Shown here one piece after another: positions 8,258-18,216 of a stretch of DNA of 64,000 bases (positions within the stretch are counted from its first letter, which is position 1; each line of letters begins with the position of its first letter). The translations under genes and the position numbers were made by a program. The stretch comes from Caryophanales bacterium. GTDB taxonomy: Bacteria > Bacillota > Bacilli > Exiguobacteriales > Exiguobacteriaceae. The notes under the pieces were generated by a model, which was not told the DNA's origin, did not search any database, and saw only the letters and a program-made list of their open reading frames with translations. The DNA lies in contig CABIYO010000004.1 in the NCBI GenBank assembly GCA_902362975.1, positions 4,918-68,917 of the forward strand, in the 5' to 3' direction.

Positions 8258-8290
8258 GTTACATCGTGTTAAAACAAGGTAACAAGACGA

Positions 8291-10108
8291 TTACATGACG
8301 CGTTTGAACAACTTCTCGAGTTCATACGTGCTCCACTTCACGAGAATCGGTCGCCCGTGCGGACACGTGAACGGAGAGGTCGTTCGACTCAAATCATCAA
8401 TCAATTGTCGCATCATCTCCATATTGAGTGGATGATTCGCTTTGATGGATCGTTTACATGCCATGAGGATCGATACTTCCTCACGATATTTCGCGATGTC
8501 GATTGATCGCTGTTGAATGGCCATCTCCACTAAATCACGAATCGTGCCTTCTAAGTCATGTTGCGGATACCATGTCGGAATCTCACGGACAAGGAACGTG
8601 TTACCCCCAAACGGCTCTAACGTGATGCCGGCATCCGCAAGAAGCGGGAGCACTTCTTCAATAGCGAGCGTCTCTTCTTGTGTGAACTCTAACGTCAGCG
8701 GAATCAATAGAAGCTGATATTCTTTTTCCGGACGTCCTAACTGCTCATAAAACAACTCATACTTGATGCGTTCCTGAGCTGCGTGTTGGTCCATCACGTA
8801 CATTCCGTCTTCCGCCCCACAGATGATATAACTCGAATGGAGTTGCCCGATGACGTCTAACGCTGGTAAACGTTCCGACTGACGAACAGGTTCCTCGACC
8901 TGTTCTTGTTGCAGCATCTCTGGTTCCGGTTCATGAACGAGCGGCGCCGGATTCCATTGGGAAGGAGACGTGAGCGACTCTTTTCGCTCGCGAGGAATCG
9001 GATAGTTCCACTCGAGGGTGTCTGCTTGTTTAGGTTGGGACTCCATTGAAAAGTCGAGCTTCGACTGTTCGGACGGTGTCACGTGTTTGGGTTTTGGTTC
9101 TTGTTTCACAGACGGAATGAGACATTGCTCCCGGAGCGTCAATTGAACGGTCTCTCGAATGAGCTGGCACAATTCTTTTTCTTTCGACAAGCGTACTTCA
9201 CGTTTCGTCGGATGGACGTTCACGTCAATCAACATCGGGTCCATCTTCACCTCGAGCACGGCAATCGGATAGCGACCGATCGGTAAGAGCGTATGATAGC
9301 CTTCGAGCACGCTTTGGGTCAGTGCAAAGTTCTTAATGCTTCGACCGTTTAAGATGAGAGTCACATATTGTTTGTTCGAACGGGTCACTTCCGGGCGTAC
9401 GAGATGCGCGCTCAACATATAGTCGTTCGTCTTACTCGAAGCCGTGACGATTTGTGCGGCGACTTGGCGACCATAGATGGCGAGCATGACTTGTTTCAAG
9501 TCCCCATTCCCGTTCGTGCGTAACAATTCTTTTTCTTCATGGAAGACGGTGAAACGAATCTCCGGATGAGACAGCGCCAAACGGTTCAACGTATCCGTAA
9601 TGCTCGCGAGTTCAGTCGCCGATGTCTTCAAATATTTCAGACGGGCCGGTGTGTTGAAGAAGAGCTGACTGACCGCGATTTCGGTCCCGACGTTCGTCGC
9701 CGCCGGATTGGTCGCTGTGACGACACCGCCTTCGAGCGTCATCTCGAAGCCATCTTCATCTGCTCGCTTTGACTTCAACGAGACGTGACTGACCGACGCA
9801 ATCGAGGCGAGTGCCTCACCGCGGAAGCCGAGCGTCCGAATCCGGAACAAGTCATGCTCGTCCCGGATTTTACTCGTCGCATGCCGCAAGAATGCTCGCG
9901 CCGCATCTTCTTCATGGAACCCATGCCCGTTGTCACGGACTTTGATTAGTCGAATACCCGCCTCTTGTAAGTCGACGTCCACTTTCGTCGCTCCCGCGTC
10001 AATGGCATTTTCGACTAATTCTTTGACGACGGAAGCAGGTCGTTCGACAACCTCCCCGGCTGCGATTCGGTTTGCGAGCTGTTCCGATAACTCTCGAATG
10101 ATTCCCAT
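8291..10108 (-). CDS. mutL: DNA mismatch repair protein MutL
   Basis: Mismatch-repair ATPase and nicking endonuclease that acts after MutS recognition. The GHKL ATPase domain shows ELVENAIDAGA (30-40), DNGHGF (59-64) and TLGFRGEALASI (92-103). The C-terminal endonuclease domain carries DQHAAQER (440-447), CKRSIK (551-556) and CPHGRP (582-587), so this is the nuclease-active type found in bacteria without MutH. A proline- and glutamine-rich linker joins the domains (about 335-410). It starts four bases after the mutS stop codon, so the two form an operon. Confidence 0.97.
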   Translation of the reverse strand: MGIIRELSEQLANRIAAGEVVERPASVVKELVENAIDAGATKVDVDLQEAGIRLIKVRDNGHGFHEEDAARAFLRHATSKIRDEHDLFRIRTLGFRGEALASIASVSHVSLKSKRADEDGFEMTLEGGVVTATNPAATNVGTEIAVSQLFFNTPARLKYLKTSATELASITDTLNRLALSHPEIRFTVFHEEKELLRTNGNGDLKQVMLAIYGRQVAAQIVTASSKTNDYMLSAHLVRPEVTRSNKQYVTLILNGRSIKNFALTQSVLEGYHTLLPIGRYPIAVLEVKMDPMLIDVNVHPTKREVRLSKEKELCQLIRETVQLTLREQCLIPSVKQEPKPKHVTPSEQSKLDFSMESQPKQADTLEWNYPIPRERKESLTSPSQWNPAPLVHEPEPEMLQQEQVEEPVRQSERLPALDVIGQLHSSYIICGAEDGMYVMDQHAAQERIKYELFYEQLGRPEKEYQLLLIPLTLEFTQEETLAIEEVLPLLADAGITLEPFGGNTFLVREIPTWYPQHDLEGTIRDLVEMAIQQRSIDIAKYREEVSILMACKRSIKANHPLNMEMMRQLIDDLSRTTSPFTCPHGRPILVKWSTYELEKLFKRVM

Positions 10109-10112
10109 CGAC

Positions 10113-12638
10113 TCACCCTTTCTTTGCGGTCTGTTGCAGTTCGTAAAGTGCCTGCATCGCTTCGATTGGATTCATTGCCAACAAATCGAGTTTGAGCAGT
10201 TGCTCCCGTACGGCATCATTCGACTCGAATAGCGACAACTGGCTGACTTCTTCCGCTAGCGGAGCAGGTCGCTCGTTCAAACTCGGTTTCGTTGCTTCCG
10301 ACTCGAGTTCTGACAGAATCGTCCGGGCCCGGTCAATCAATGAATCCGGAAGTTCAGCCAATTTCGCCACGTGAATCCCATATGACTTGTCGGCACGTCC
10401 TGGATGTACCTCATGGAGGAAGACGACTCGTCCATCCCGCTCAATCGCCCGGACATGAACATTCTCAAGTGTCGGAATCGAATCTTCGAGCACTGTCAGT
10501 TCATGATAGTGCGTCGAGAAGAGTGTCTTCGCGCCGATTGTCGAGGCGATATATTCGACGATTGCTTGTGCGAGCGCCATTCCGTCATACGTCGACGTCC
10601 CGCGACCAATCTCATCTAATAGAATCAGACTATTGCTCGTTGCCTCGGTGACGGCTTGTCGTGTCTCGGTCATCTCGACCATGAACGTCGACTGTCCGCT
10701 GACCAAATCGTCCGCCGCACCGATCCGTGTGAAGATGCGGTCAAAAAGCGGGAGTTCCGCCGCTTCTGCCGGGACGAATGAACCGATTTGATGAAGGATC
10801 GCGATCAAGGCAAATTGACGCATGTACGTCGATTTACCGGACATGTTCGGACCCGTGATGAGCAACATTTGACGTGTGTCGTCAAGCGTCAAGTCATTGG
10901 CGACATACTCACCTCGTGGCAAGACAGTTTCAATGACAGGGTGTCGTCCCCGTTCGATTTGTACATGCGTCGCTGTAACCGGACGCACATACTCCCGTTT
11001 TTCGGCCACGACGGCAAGGGCGAGGAGAACATCCAACTCGCTGAGTGAGCGGGCCAATTGTTGAAGGTCCTTCGTGTACGTCTTCACTTCTTCGCGGAGC
11101 GCGACAAACAAGTCATATTCGAGCGTACAGCTCTTCTCTTCCGCTCCTAAGATGAGCGCTTCCTTCTCTTTCAGCTCTGGAGTGATGTAGCGTTCCGCAT
11201 TCGTCAACGTCTGCTTCCGCTCATAACGCCCTTCTTCGAGCAACTTCGCATTCGCTTTCGTCACTTCTAAGTAGTAACCGAATACGCGGTTATACCCGAC
11301 CTTCAACGACTTGATGCCGGTCGCGATGCGTTCCTGTTGTTCGAGGTTGGCAATCCACGATTTCCCGTTCGCTTTCGCTTCTAACAGTTCGTCGAGCTCT
11401 TCCGAATATCCGTGACGAATCATCCCACCTTCTTTCGTCGAGATTGGGGGTGAATCGACGAGGGCAGCCCGAAGCTGTTCACTCAACGTCTCGAACGAGT
11501 CGAGATTTTGTTCGATTTGCTGCAAGCGATCGGCTTTCACCGTTTGTAAGAGTGACCGGACGACTGGCATCCGCTCGAGTGTGTCGCGTAGTTGGACGAG
11601 GTCTCGCGCATTCGCCGTCCCGTACCCGACTTTTGCGACAAGACGTTCGATATCGTAGACTCGCTTCAGCTCTTCTTGTAGTTGATCGCGCAACATGAAG
11701 TCGTCCACCAAGTTCTCGACAGCGTCCTGTCGTTCTTTGATGCCTTGCTCTGTATAGAGTGGCTGTTCGAGCCAACGCTTCAACAAACGACCGCCCATCG
11801 CCGTCGTCGTCTCATCAAGGAGTGAAAGCAGTGACCCTTTCCGTTCCCCTGAACGAGCCGAACGGAACAACTCAAGATTTCGGGCCGTCTTGGCGTCGAG
11901 TTGCATATGCTGTTCAACCTCATAGGCGACAGCTGGTTGCAGGTGATCGAGCGAACGTTTCTGTGTTTTCGTGAGATAAGCGAACAACAACTCAAACGCC
12001 GATCGTTGTGCCTCATCTTTCGCACCTTGTGCGAGTGGACTCTCCCGCTTGTCCACTTGAATCGAGAGAGGAATTCCGGTCTGACGTAACAAGTCGGCCA
12101 ACCGTTCATCCTCGACGATGACCTCGTTCGGGAGCAATCCTTCGATTTCCCTTAAGACAGCTTCTTCTGACGAGAGCGTCGTCAACCATGATTCCCCCGT
12201 CGTGACGTCACCGCGAGCAATTCCGAATCGGCCTGCGACGTCCGAGATGGCGACGAGATATCGGTTCTCTTTTTCACTGAGTGACGCCATGTATGTACCC
12301 GGCGTGATCACTTGAATGACTTCCCGTTTCACGAGTCCTTTCGTCGCCTTCGGGTCTTCCGTCTGTTCACAGATGGCGACATTGAATCCTTTTTCAATCA
12401 GTTGTTCAATGTAGATCGCCGCGGAATGATGCGGAACGCCACACATCGGGATTGGATGCTCGGCCTGTTTCCCGTTTTTAGAAGTGAGCGTGAGCTCTAA
12501 CTCCTTTGCGACAATTTGTGCATCTTCAAAAAACAACTCGTAAAAGTCGCCGAGTCGATAGAATAAAAAGGCGTCTGGATAGTCGGCCTTGATGGAGAAA
12601 TATTGTTTCATCATTGGTGTTTGATGGACTTCTTGCAT
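10113..12638 (-). CDS. mutS: DNA mismatch recognition protein MutS
   Basis: Recognises base mismatches and small loops and recruits MutL. The mismatch-reading Phe32-Tyr33-Glu34 lies in GDFYELFF. The C-terminal ATPase has the Walker A motif GPNMSGKST near residue 597 and Walker [17 protein letters not shown]. At 841 residues it is full length, and it ends in a helix-rich dimer region. Start ATG follows AGAGGTGAATCAAC. It sits between ricA upstream and mutL downstream, the usual Bacilli order (here without cotE). Confidence 0.97.
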   Translation of the reverse strand: MQEVHQTPMMKQYFSIKADYPDAFLFYRLGDFYELFFEDAQIVAKELELTLTSKNGKQAEHPIPMCGVPHHSAAIYIEQLIEKGFNVAICEQTEDPKATKGLVKREVIQVITPGTYMASLSEKENRYLVAISDVAGRFGIARGDVTTGESWLTTLSSEEAVLREIEGLLPNEVIVEDERLADLLRQTGIPLSIQVDKRESPLAQGAKDEAQRSAFELLFAYLTKTQKRSLDHLQPAVAYEVEQHMQLDAKTARNLELFRSARSGERKGSLLSLLDETTTAMGGRLLKRWLEQPLYTEQGIKERQDAVENLVDDFMLRDQLQEELKRVYDIERLVAKVGYGTANARDLVQLRDTLERMPVVRSLLQTVKADRLQQIEQNLDSFETLSEQLRAALVDSPPISTKEGGMIRHGYSEELDELLEAKANGKSWIANLEQQERIATGIKSLKVGYNRVFGYYLEVTKANAKLLEEGRYERKQTLTNAERYITPELKEKEALILGAEEKSCTLEYDLFVALREEVKTYTKDLQQLARSLSELDVLLALAVVAEKREYVRPVTATHVQIERGRHPVIETVLPRGEYVANDLTLDDTRQMLLITGPNMSGKSTYMRQFALIAILHQIGSFVPAEAAELPLFDRIFTRIGAADDLVSGQSTFMVEMTETRQAVTEATSNSLILLDEIGRGTSTYDGMALAQAIVEYIASTIGAKTLFSTHYHELTVLEDSIPTLENVHVRAIERDGRVVFLHEVHPGRADKSYGIHVAKLAELPDSLIDRARTILSELESEATKPSLNERPAPLAEEVSQLSLFESNDAVREQLLKLDLLAMNPIEAMQALYELQQTAKKG

Positions 12639-12662
12639 GTTGATTCACCTCTAGAAAGTACA

Positions 12663-12685
12663 ACAGCTGACCATCGGCCAGCTGT
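12663..12685 (-). other. Ten-pair stem-loop between ricA and mutS
   Basis: ACAGCTG and CAGCTGT plus three further pairs close over a three-base loop on the minus strand. No T run follows, so it looks like a processing or stability element rather than a terminator. Confidence 0.5.
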
Positions 12686-12691
12686 GTCGTT

Positions 12692-13123
12692 TTAGTATCC
12701 GCAGCCGCCGCGTGCTTGTTCAGCCGCCATGCCGCTCCCTGTCTTCCCTGCAAGGACGTCGCCGTCCGTCGATTCGATGATGCGGTCCGTCACGGAGTTC
12801 GCGAGCGTGACCGTCACATATTGAAGCAAATCGTTCACTTCGACTTGTGTTTCCTGGAACGCTTGAACGACCGGAATTGAATCGAGTTCTTCCATCGCTT
12901 TATCAATCTTTTGCTCGACTTTCGCAAGTGCTTCCGTCTTGCCATAGTGCTTACAGTTGACGGCTTCTTTTTGTAAAAACTTGATTCGTTTAATCAACGT
13001 CTGTACGCGGTCACTTCCGTTCACTTTCGCTTCCGCTTCCTTGAAACGCGCCACTTCTGGTGTTTGTGCTAATACGTCTGCCAATTCTCTTGCTTTTGCA
13101 ATTACTTGTTGATCGGTCACCAT
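12692..13123 (-). CDS. ricA: RicA/YmcA-type regulator of RNA processing and development
   Basis: Small alpha-helical protein of the YlbF/YmcA family. In B. subtilis RicA forms an iron-sulphur complex with RicF and RicT that assists RNase Y maturation of operon mRNAs and affects competence and biofilm formation. The helical YlbF/YmcA core covers most of the 143 residues, and the conserved C-terminal RGGCGY, with its cluster-binding Cys, is present, as is another Cys in AVNCKHYG. Position directly upstream of mutS agrees with the B. subtilis ymcA locus. Its partner genes are not in this window. Confidence 0.88.
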   Translation of the reverse strand: MVTDQQVIAKARELADVLAQTPEVARFKEAEAKVNGSDRVQTLIKRIKFLQKEAVNCKHYGKTEALAKVEQKIDKAMEELDSIPVVQAFQETQVEVNDLLQYVTVTLANSVTDRIIESTDGDVLAGKTGSGMAAEQARGGCGY

Positions 13124-13181
13124 TGTAAACCCCTTTATGTCTATAATGTAATCATGCTCGATGGCACGTAAATGTTCTTTC

Positions 13182-13640
13182 TCATTCTAACACGAACGAT
13201 TCGGAAACGGTACTAGCGGGATTTGTGGATTCACGTAACATATCGACGTGTGGAATACTGTCTTCTTGATACACATCACTCGTCCGTTTGAAGCCAAACG
13301 ATGCATAAAAAGGTTCCACATACGTCTGCGCTTGCAGATATAATGTCTCATGACCGAAGTCCTTGATTGCCGCATCCATCAAGAGGCGGGAATACCCTTT
13401 CCCTCGATGCGTCGCTTTCGTGACGACACGTCCGATGGCGACCGGAGATGCTTCCGTCAGCACGCGAAGCGCAGAGACGATCTCTCCATCTTCTTCCATC
13501 CAATAATGGATGGCTGCTACGTCCTTTCCATCCACCTCTTGGTACGGACAGTTCTGTTCGACCACGAATATCTCAGTTCGTAATGCCAGTAAGCGATACA
13601 ATTCCATCGTTGTCAGTTCATCAAATGCTTTTTTCTTCAT
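13182..13640 (-). CDS. GNAT-family N-acetyltransferase, ElaA type
   Basis: Acetyl-CoA-dependent N-acetyltransferase of 152 residues. The ElaA-type N-terminus (ALRTEIFVVEQNCPYQEVDG, residues about 17-36) is clear. The acetyl-CoA loop is seen as RVVTKATHRGKGYSRLL (about 72-88) and the C-terminal motif as FYASFGFKR. The ATG at MKKKAF is chosen over an upstream TTG because AGGGGGATATTG precedes it. The stop of the flavoprotein gene lies 11 bases upstream, so translation is probably coupled. The substrate is unknown. Confidence 0.85.
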   Translation of the reverse strand: MKKKAFDELTTMELYRLLALRTEIFVVEQNCPYQEVDGKDVAAIHYWMEEDGEIVSALRVLTEASPVAIGRVVTKATHRGKGYSRLLMDAAIKDFGHETLYLQAQTYVEPFYASFGFKRTSDVYQEDSIPHVDMLRESTNPASTVSESFVLE

Positions 13641-13650
13641 CAATATCCCC

Positions 13651-15117
13651 CTAATCAATCGTCACCCCGAGTGCCCGGGCGACATGTAATCCGCTCGTCA
13701 TCGCGCCAATTGTCCCTGCTCCTGGAAATACGGTATCCCCGCACACATAGAAGTTCGGCAAGTCGGTACGATAACTCGCAGCGCGAAAGAGCGCCTGGCT
13801 AGGTGTCTGGGCATATCCTCCGACTGCTCCGTGTGGACGCTTCGTATACTTCACCCATGCCCCGGGTCCACCAGGAAGAAGTAGTGACGACTCGCGGTCC
13901 CAAGCGGGAAACGCAGTCGCGACGACGTCGACGAGACGATTGGTCCAATCTTGTTCTAGTTTCTCATATGCCGCCCGGTCTTTCCAATCTTGCCATTCTG
14001 ATAAATCGATATGTGTGGATACCGTGATGGTCCGTTCCGGTTTTTCTGTACGCAACACGTCGTCCGGCGCGGACATGGAAATGAACGCATGCCCACTCGG
14101 TAATCGCTCGTGATAGATTTGTTGAAACAACGGTTTCTGTCGACACACATCCTCAGGCAAGACGAGATAGAGACTGAACGTGCCCCATTGCGACTGCTTC
14201 AATTGTCTGCGATATTGTCGTTTGAAGCGTCGTTGTTCCTGTCCTCTCAGAAGCTCGCTCGTCCGTTCAATCGGGATGGCGGAAACAATGACATCAACTA
14301 GTTCAAGTCGTCCTCTTCGATCGGTGATGAGCCATCCATCCGTCACTCGTTCGATGGACTGGACATCTCTCCCTAATTTCGTCTCACCACCAAACGTTCG
14401 AACGGCGCGCTCTAACGCATGAGCCAATTGATACAGTCCACCTTCAACATAGTACGCTCCTTCGTGATAGACCGACAGCGCCACTGCACTGAGTAAATGA
14501 CTCGCTTCTTTCGCACCGGTCTGCAAACTGTCGAGCAGGACACCATCGATAAATCGCTCGAACATCGTACCGTTTAGTCCATGACGAGCTAACGTGTCAC
14601 CGAGTGACCGCTGGAGTTTCAGGAGCGCCGTAAGTTGGTTCGGTCGGAACCCCTTCATTGCGTATACCATATCCGATGTCGTGCGAAACGGAAGTGCCGG
14701 CAACTCTTGAAACAACGGACGAATCTTCTCAAAGTCGCCCCATACTTCACGGTAAAACGCATGGATTGCCTCATAGTGCTCTGAGAACACGCGACTGAGC
14801 TCCTCAAGAAGACGCTTTCGGTCGCGAAAGTAAGTGACGGTGACGTCAGGCAGATGAATGTCCATCACCTCGTCCAGTAACGTCACCTCAACCGATTCGC
14901 CCAATTGCTCAAGAACCCGCTGATGGACCCCTCCTCGCTCAAATCCCATCCCGAGTGTCGCGCCTGCAGGAAACAAGTAGTCACCCCGTTGAAACTTGCC
15001 GGCACACCCACCCCATTCACGCGATGCTTCTAATACAATCACATCATGCCCTTTCTGTTGCGCGAGCGCAGCTGCAGTCAAACCTGCAACGCCTCCACCT
15101 ATGACCCCGATTTTCAT
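13651..15117 (-). CDS. FAD-dependent oxidoreductase of the carotenoid desaturase/isomerase type
   Basis: Flavoprotein of the CrtI/CrtN/CrtISO group within the amine oxidase superfamily. The N-terminal dinucleotide-binding motif GVIGGGVAGLTAA is followed by the glutamate that contacts ribose (VLEASREWGG). The C-terminal FAD motif is YVCGDTVFPGAGTIGAMTSG. At 488 residues it has the length of phytoene or squalene-type desaturases. The second ATG is taken as start because AGGAGG lies seven bases upstream of it. No other carotenoid gene is nearby, so the substrate is open; a pigment role is an inference from family and from the pigmented genus suspected. Confidence 0.8.
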   Translation of the reverse strand: MKIGVIGGGVAGLTAAALAQQKGHDVIVLEASREWGGCAGKFQRGDYLFPAGATLGMGFERGGVHQRVLEQLGESVEVTLLDEVMDIHLPDVTVTYFRDRKRLLEELSRVFSEHYEAIHAFYREVWGDFEKIRPLFQELPALPFRTTSDMVYAMKGFRPNQLTALLKLQRSLGDTLARHGLNGTMFERFIDGVLLDSLQTGAKEASHLLSAVALSVYHEGAYYVEGGLYQLAHALERAVRTFGGETKLGRDVQSIERVTDGWLITDRRGRLELVDVIVSAIPIERTSELLRGQEQRRFKRQYRRQLKQSQWGTFSLYLVLPEDVCRQKPLFQQIYHERLPSGHAFISMSAPDDVLRTEKPERTITVSTHIDLSEWQDWKDRAAYEKLEQDWTNRLVDVVATAFPAWDRESSLLLPGGPGAWVKYTKRPHGAVGGYAQTPSQALFRAASYRTDLPNFYVCGDTVFPGAGTIGAMTSGLHVARALGVTID

Positions 15118-15255
15118 GTACATCCCTCCTCTCTATATCATACCTGCTCATTCAAAAACTTGAAGAAATGAATAGGTTTTTGAGATTCCAGCGTTCTTTT
15201 GAAGGGAACTGATTCTCTTATGCAGAAATAGTTTAAAGTCTGAAAAGGTAAGGTG

Positions 15256-15756
15256 ATGAAAATGCGTAGTCGTGTCATGGTTTATTTATTGATTCCCATC
15301 CTCATCTTTATTGGTATACTGATTACCCCACCTTCCGAGGAATCGCTCAAGCTCGCGACGATGACCGTCGTCAGCATCCAGGAGATGATTCCTTACGAAA
15401 AAGAGTATACGGCACAGAAAGTGCTAGAAGAACGATCAATGGACGACAAATCAGCCATCATCGAAGAATGGCGTCTCGAGCAAGGGGCTAGAACGTCTTA
15501 TAGTTATGTGCTCAGACTGAGAGGATTTGAACATGTGACTCAGATTGATGCAGGAGCAGCCAACACGAGATCGGACGGCTATTACGCGATGCAGGCGCAT
15601 AGCCCGATCTTTGAGTCGGATAAACCGGTATCGACAGACTATCCGATTGTCGTGTTCAGTTCGGAACAACGTCTCGTTATCGGACAGATGGACGTCCGGG
15701 TCATTTACGAAGAGGACGGTCACTTGAAGAAATGGATTGTATTGGAGGATGAATAA
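15256..15756 (+). CDS. Membrane-anchored or secreted protein of unknown function
   Basis: Not recognised. About 166 residues: one hydrophobic segment at about residues 8-22 (signal anchor, no lipobox), then a polar domain of mixed strands and helices ending in an acidic stretch. The start is uncertain between two ATGs six bases apart, both served by AAGGTAAGGTG. It is divergent from the flavoprotein gene and lies seven bases upstream of the P-loop kinase gene, with which it shares a terminator. The domain probably faces outward. No function can be given. Confidence 0.7.
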   Translation: MKMRSRVMVYLLIPILIFIGILITPPSEESLKLATMTVVSIQEMIPYEKEYTAQKVLEERSMDDKSAIIEEWRLEQGARTSYSYVLRLRGFEHVTQIDAGAANTRSDGYYAMQAHSPIFESDKPVSTDYPIVVFSSEQRLVIGQMDVRVIYEEDGHLKKWIVLEDE

Positions 15757-15762
15757 GAGTAG

Positions 15763-16299
15763 ATGAGCAGCTTAACGATTGATAGCAATCTAAATATGAA
15801 ACGCATCATGGTCATCGGTTCTGGTGGTGCGGGGAAATCCACACTCGCCCGTCAACTCGGTGAACGATTACATCTCGATGTCTATCATTTGGATGTCCTC
15901 ATGTGGAGACCGGGATGGGTGATGGCACCGAGAGAAGAACGAATCGACATCCAACAACAACTCGTGAAAAAAGATGAATGGGTCATCGATGGAAACTTCG
16001 GGAATACGCTTGATTTACGACTGCAGGCAGCGGACACTGTCATTTTCATCGATCTTCCACGCATCGTCTGTATATACCGTGTCCTTAAACGAGTCGTCCG
16101 ATATCATGGTACGACGCGACCCGATATGGGCGCATCCTGTGAGGAAAAACTCGATTTCGCATTCCTCAAGTGGGTTTGGAATTTTCCCGACATACAACGC
16201 CTACAACTGTTACAACAGATTCAACAACATCCGACGCAACCTCATTTGATTCATTTGAAATCGTCACGGGTAGTTAGAAACTATTTACAATCAATATAA
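15763..16299 (+). CDS. P-loop NTPase, adenylate-kinase-like (FlaR-type topology modulation family)
   Basis: Small nucleotide-binding protein with a Walker A loop GSGGAGKST near residues 19-27, then LDVYHLDVLMWRPGW and WVIDGNF. These features are typical of the group annotated as DNA topology modulation protein FlaR or AAA kinase-like. It is likely a small-molecule kinase rather than a topology factor. The first ATG is kept; an alternative start at MKRIMV, next to the P-loop, has a weaker binding site. It is the second gene of a two-gene plus-strand operon ending in a terminator. Confidence 0.75.
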   Translation: MSSLTIDSNLNMKRIMVIGSGGAGKSTLARQLGERLHLDVYHLDVLMWRPGWVMAPREERIDIQQQLVKKDEWVIDGNFGNTLDLRLQAADTVIFIDLPRIVCIYRVLKRVVRYHGTTRPDMGASCEEKLDFAFLKWVWNFPDIQRLQLLQQIQQHPTQPHLIHLKSSRVVRNYLQSI

Positions 16300-16331
16300 A
16301 ACGCTTTCATCTTGAAAGTGTTTCTTTTTTA
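16298..16331 (+). terminator. Terminator after the P-loop kinase gene
   Basis: AAACGCTTTCA and TGAAAGTGTTT pair over a TCT loop, followed by CTTTTTT. Confidence 0.85.
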
Positions 16332-16338
16332 AATAAAT

Positions 16339-16367
16339 TTGCATATTTATGCTTCACAATTAATAAT
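16339..16367 (+). promoter_or_regulatory. Promoter with internal palindrome before the binding-protein/aminotransferase operon
   Basis: TTGCAT, 17 bases, AATAAT. A perfect palindrome GCATATTTATGC overlaps the -35 and the start of the spacer and could be an operator. Confidence 0.5.
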
Positions 16368-16416
16368 CATACATATACACTTAGTCTCATCTACAACAGG
16401 GAGGCATTATACACAT

Positions 16417-17184
16417 ATGAAAAAATGGTTATTAGCAGGTACACTTATGATGAGCGCAGTATTACTCGGTGCATGTAGTCAAGAGACAGAAGGTGAAGCG
16501 ACAGAACAAAAAACGCTCGTCATGGGGACGAGCGCCGATTACTTCCCATATGAATTTGTCGATACGGCAAACGGAGATGCGATTGTCGGATTTGATATTG
16601 AAATCGCGGAGACGATTACAGAACGCCTCGGTTACGAATTGAAGATTGAAGATATGGACTTCGGTAGCTTACTTGGGGCCTTGAATAGCGGGCGTGTCGA
16701 CTTCGTCATGGCCGGGATGACGCCAACAGAAGAGCGTAAAGAGAATGCCGATTTCTCAGACATCTATCTATCCGCGACAAACTTGATCATGACAAAAGAC
16801 GAGTCACTTCAGGCAATCGAAGATTTGTCTAGTAAGAAAATCGGTGTCCAAACGGCTTCGATTCAAGAAAATATCGCTAAAGAACAAGCACCTGACGCTG
16901 AACTCGTATCCTTGAACAAGATCCCTGAAATCGTTCAAGAGTTGAACACAGGTCGAATCGATGCAATGGTCATCGAAGACACGGTCGCACAAAAGTATTT
17001 AGACCAAGATGACAGCTTCTATACATTCGCTTTGAAAGAGGATGGCGAAAAAGGATCGGCTGCTGCCTTCAAATTAGATGATGAGTTACGCGACCAGTTC
17101 AACGAAGAGTTGAACAAGATGATGGAGTCTGGCGAAATCGATGAATTGGTGAAAAAATGGTTCTCTATGGAGCCAACTGAATGA
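16417..17184 (+). CDS. Amino-acid-type ABC transporter substrate-binding lipoprotein
   Basis: Extracellular solute-binding protein of family 3 (polar or aromatic amino acid type), 255 residues. The signal peptide ends in the lipobox VLLGAC, so Cys becomes lipid-anchored to the outer face of the membrane. The mature domain shows typical family 3 features such as FVDTANGDAIVGFDIEIAE and DFVMAGMTPTEERK. The ATG follows AGGGAGG at a rather long 12 bases. It overlaps the following HisC-like gene by four bases (ATGA). No permease or ATPase gene is beside it, so it is an orphan binding protein whose ligand is probably linked to the aminotransferase. Confidence 0.9.
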   Translation: MKKWLLAGTLMMSAVLLGACSQETEGEATEQKTLVMGTSADYFPYEFVDTANGDAIVGFDIEIAETITERLGYELKIEDMDFGSLLGALNSGRVDFVMAGMTPTEERKENADFSDIYLSATNLIMTKDESLQAIEDLSSKKIGVQTASIQENIAKEQAPDAELVSLNKIPEIVQELNTGRIDAMVIEDTVAQKYLDQDDSFYTFALKEDGEKGSAAAFKLDDELRDQFNEELNKMMESGEIDELVKKWFSMEPTE

Positions 17185-18194
17185 GACAAGTCGAGCTACC
17201 GATCTATCCCGTCGTTTATCCGACGGGACATCGGTTAAACCAAAATGAAAGTCAATTCCCGTTACCTGACCGCATCAAGAATCAGCTTGATTCGTTGACG
17301 TATCATGACTTACACGAATATCCGGTCGAACCGATCAATGAATTGTTCGAACGCTACGCTGCGTATGTTGGCGTCACACCCGAGCAATTACTAGTCGGTT
17401 GTGGGAGTGATGAGATGATTCATGTCGTGACGCAAGCATTGCTCGCACCACATGACATCGTCTTGTCTCCGGCACCTGACTTTTCGATGTATCCAATCTT
17501 CACGACCATCGCACACGGTCATCATGTTCAAGCTGTTGATTTATCGTATCAAGGAATGGTAAAGGCGATCGAGACGCATTATCCGAAGCTTCTTCTTCTC
17601 TCGAATCCGAACAATCCAACCGGAAAGCTGTGGTCCGTAGAAGAGTTGACACATCTCGCCTCACTCGTGCCATATATCGTGGTGGATGAGGCCTATATGG
17701 ACTTCACACCAGATGCGAGCATGATCCCGTGCATTGCCACCCTTCCGAACCTCATCGTCCTTCGCACGATGTCAAAAGCATTCGGATTGGCAAACGTACG
17801 AATCGGATTCATGGTGACAAACTGCGAACTCGCGCACTATTTCCGTCAATTCATCCCACCATTTAATATCAGCGGAGTGAGTGCAAAGATTTGCAATATC
17901 TTCTTAAAAGATACGATTTATCTTCAAGAAACAATCGAATGGCATGACGAGATGCGGCAAAAGTGGGCGCAAGCCTTTGAAACCATCGGTCATGTCCTCC
18001 CTGCCACGACGAACTTTTTATATGTCGAGCTCGAGCAACCTGAAGCAGTGTGGACCCATTTGACTGACTTGAACGTACACACGTCGAAACAACCGACGGG
18101 GATGCGGGTGACCCTTGGGGATGATACGGCACTCAAGCTTACACAACTGGCGATTCAGCAATACGTTGAATCGATGAACGTAAAAAACTCCTGA
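17181..18194 (+). CDS. HisC-like aminotransferase, second copy
   Basis: PLP-dependent class I/II aminotransferase close to histidinol-phosphate aminotransferase. Family motifs are LNQNES (19-24), SNPNNPTGK (141-149) and the Schiff-base Lys199 in RTMSKAFGLAN. It clearly resembles the HisC encoded in the his operon of the same window, but it is translationally coupled to an amino acid binding lipoprotein instead. The likely role is transamination of an imported aromatic or imidazole compound, or a backup for HisC; this is inference. A bidirectional terminator follows. Confidence 0.85.
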   Translation: MRQVELPIYPVVYPTGHRLNQNESQFPLPDRIKNQLDSLTYHDLHEYPVEPINELFERYAAYVGVTPEQLLVGCGSDEMIHVVTQALLAPHDIVLSPAPDFSMYPIFTTIAHGHHVQAVDLSYQGMVKAIETHYPKLLLLSNPNNPTGKLWSVEELTHLASLVPYIVVDEAYMDFTPDASMIPCIATLPNLIVLRTMSKAFGLANVRIGFMVTNCELAHYFRQFIPPFNISGVSAKICNIFLKDTIYLQETIEWHDEMRQKWAQAFETIGHVLPATTNFLYVELEQPEAVWTHLTDLNVHTSKQPTGMRVTLGDDTALKLTQLAIQQYVESMNVKNS

Positions 18195-18215
18195 ACCTCG
18201 TGTTCAGGAGTTTTT
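18182..18215. terminator. Bidirectional terminator between the HisC-like gene and the acetyltransferase gene
   Basis: AAAAAACTCCTGAAC and GTTCAGGAGTTTTT form a near-perfect stem with T runs on both strands, between convergent genes. Confidence 0.9.
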
Positions 18216-18216
18216 G

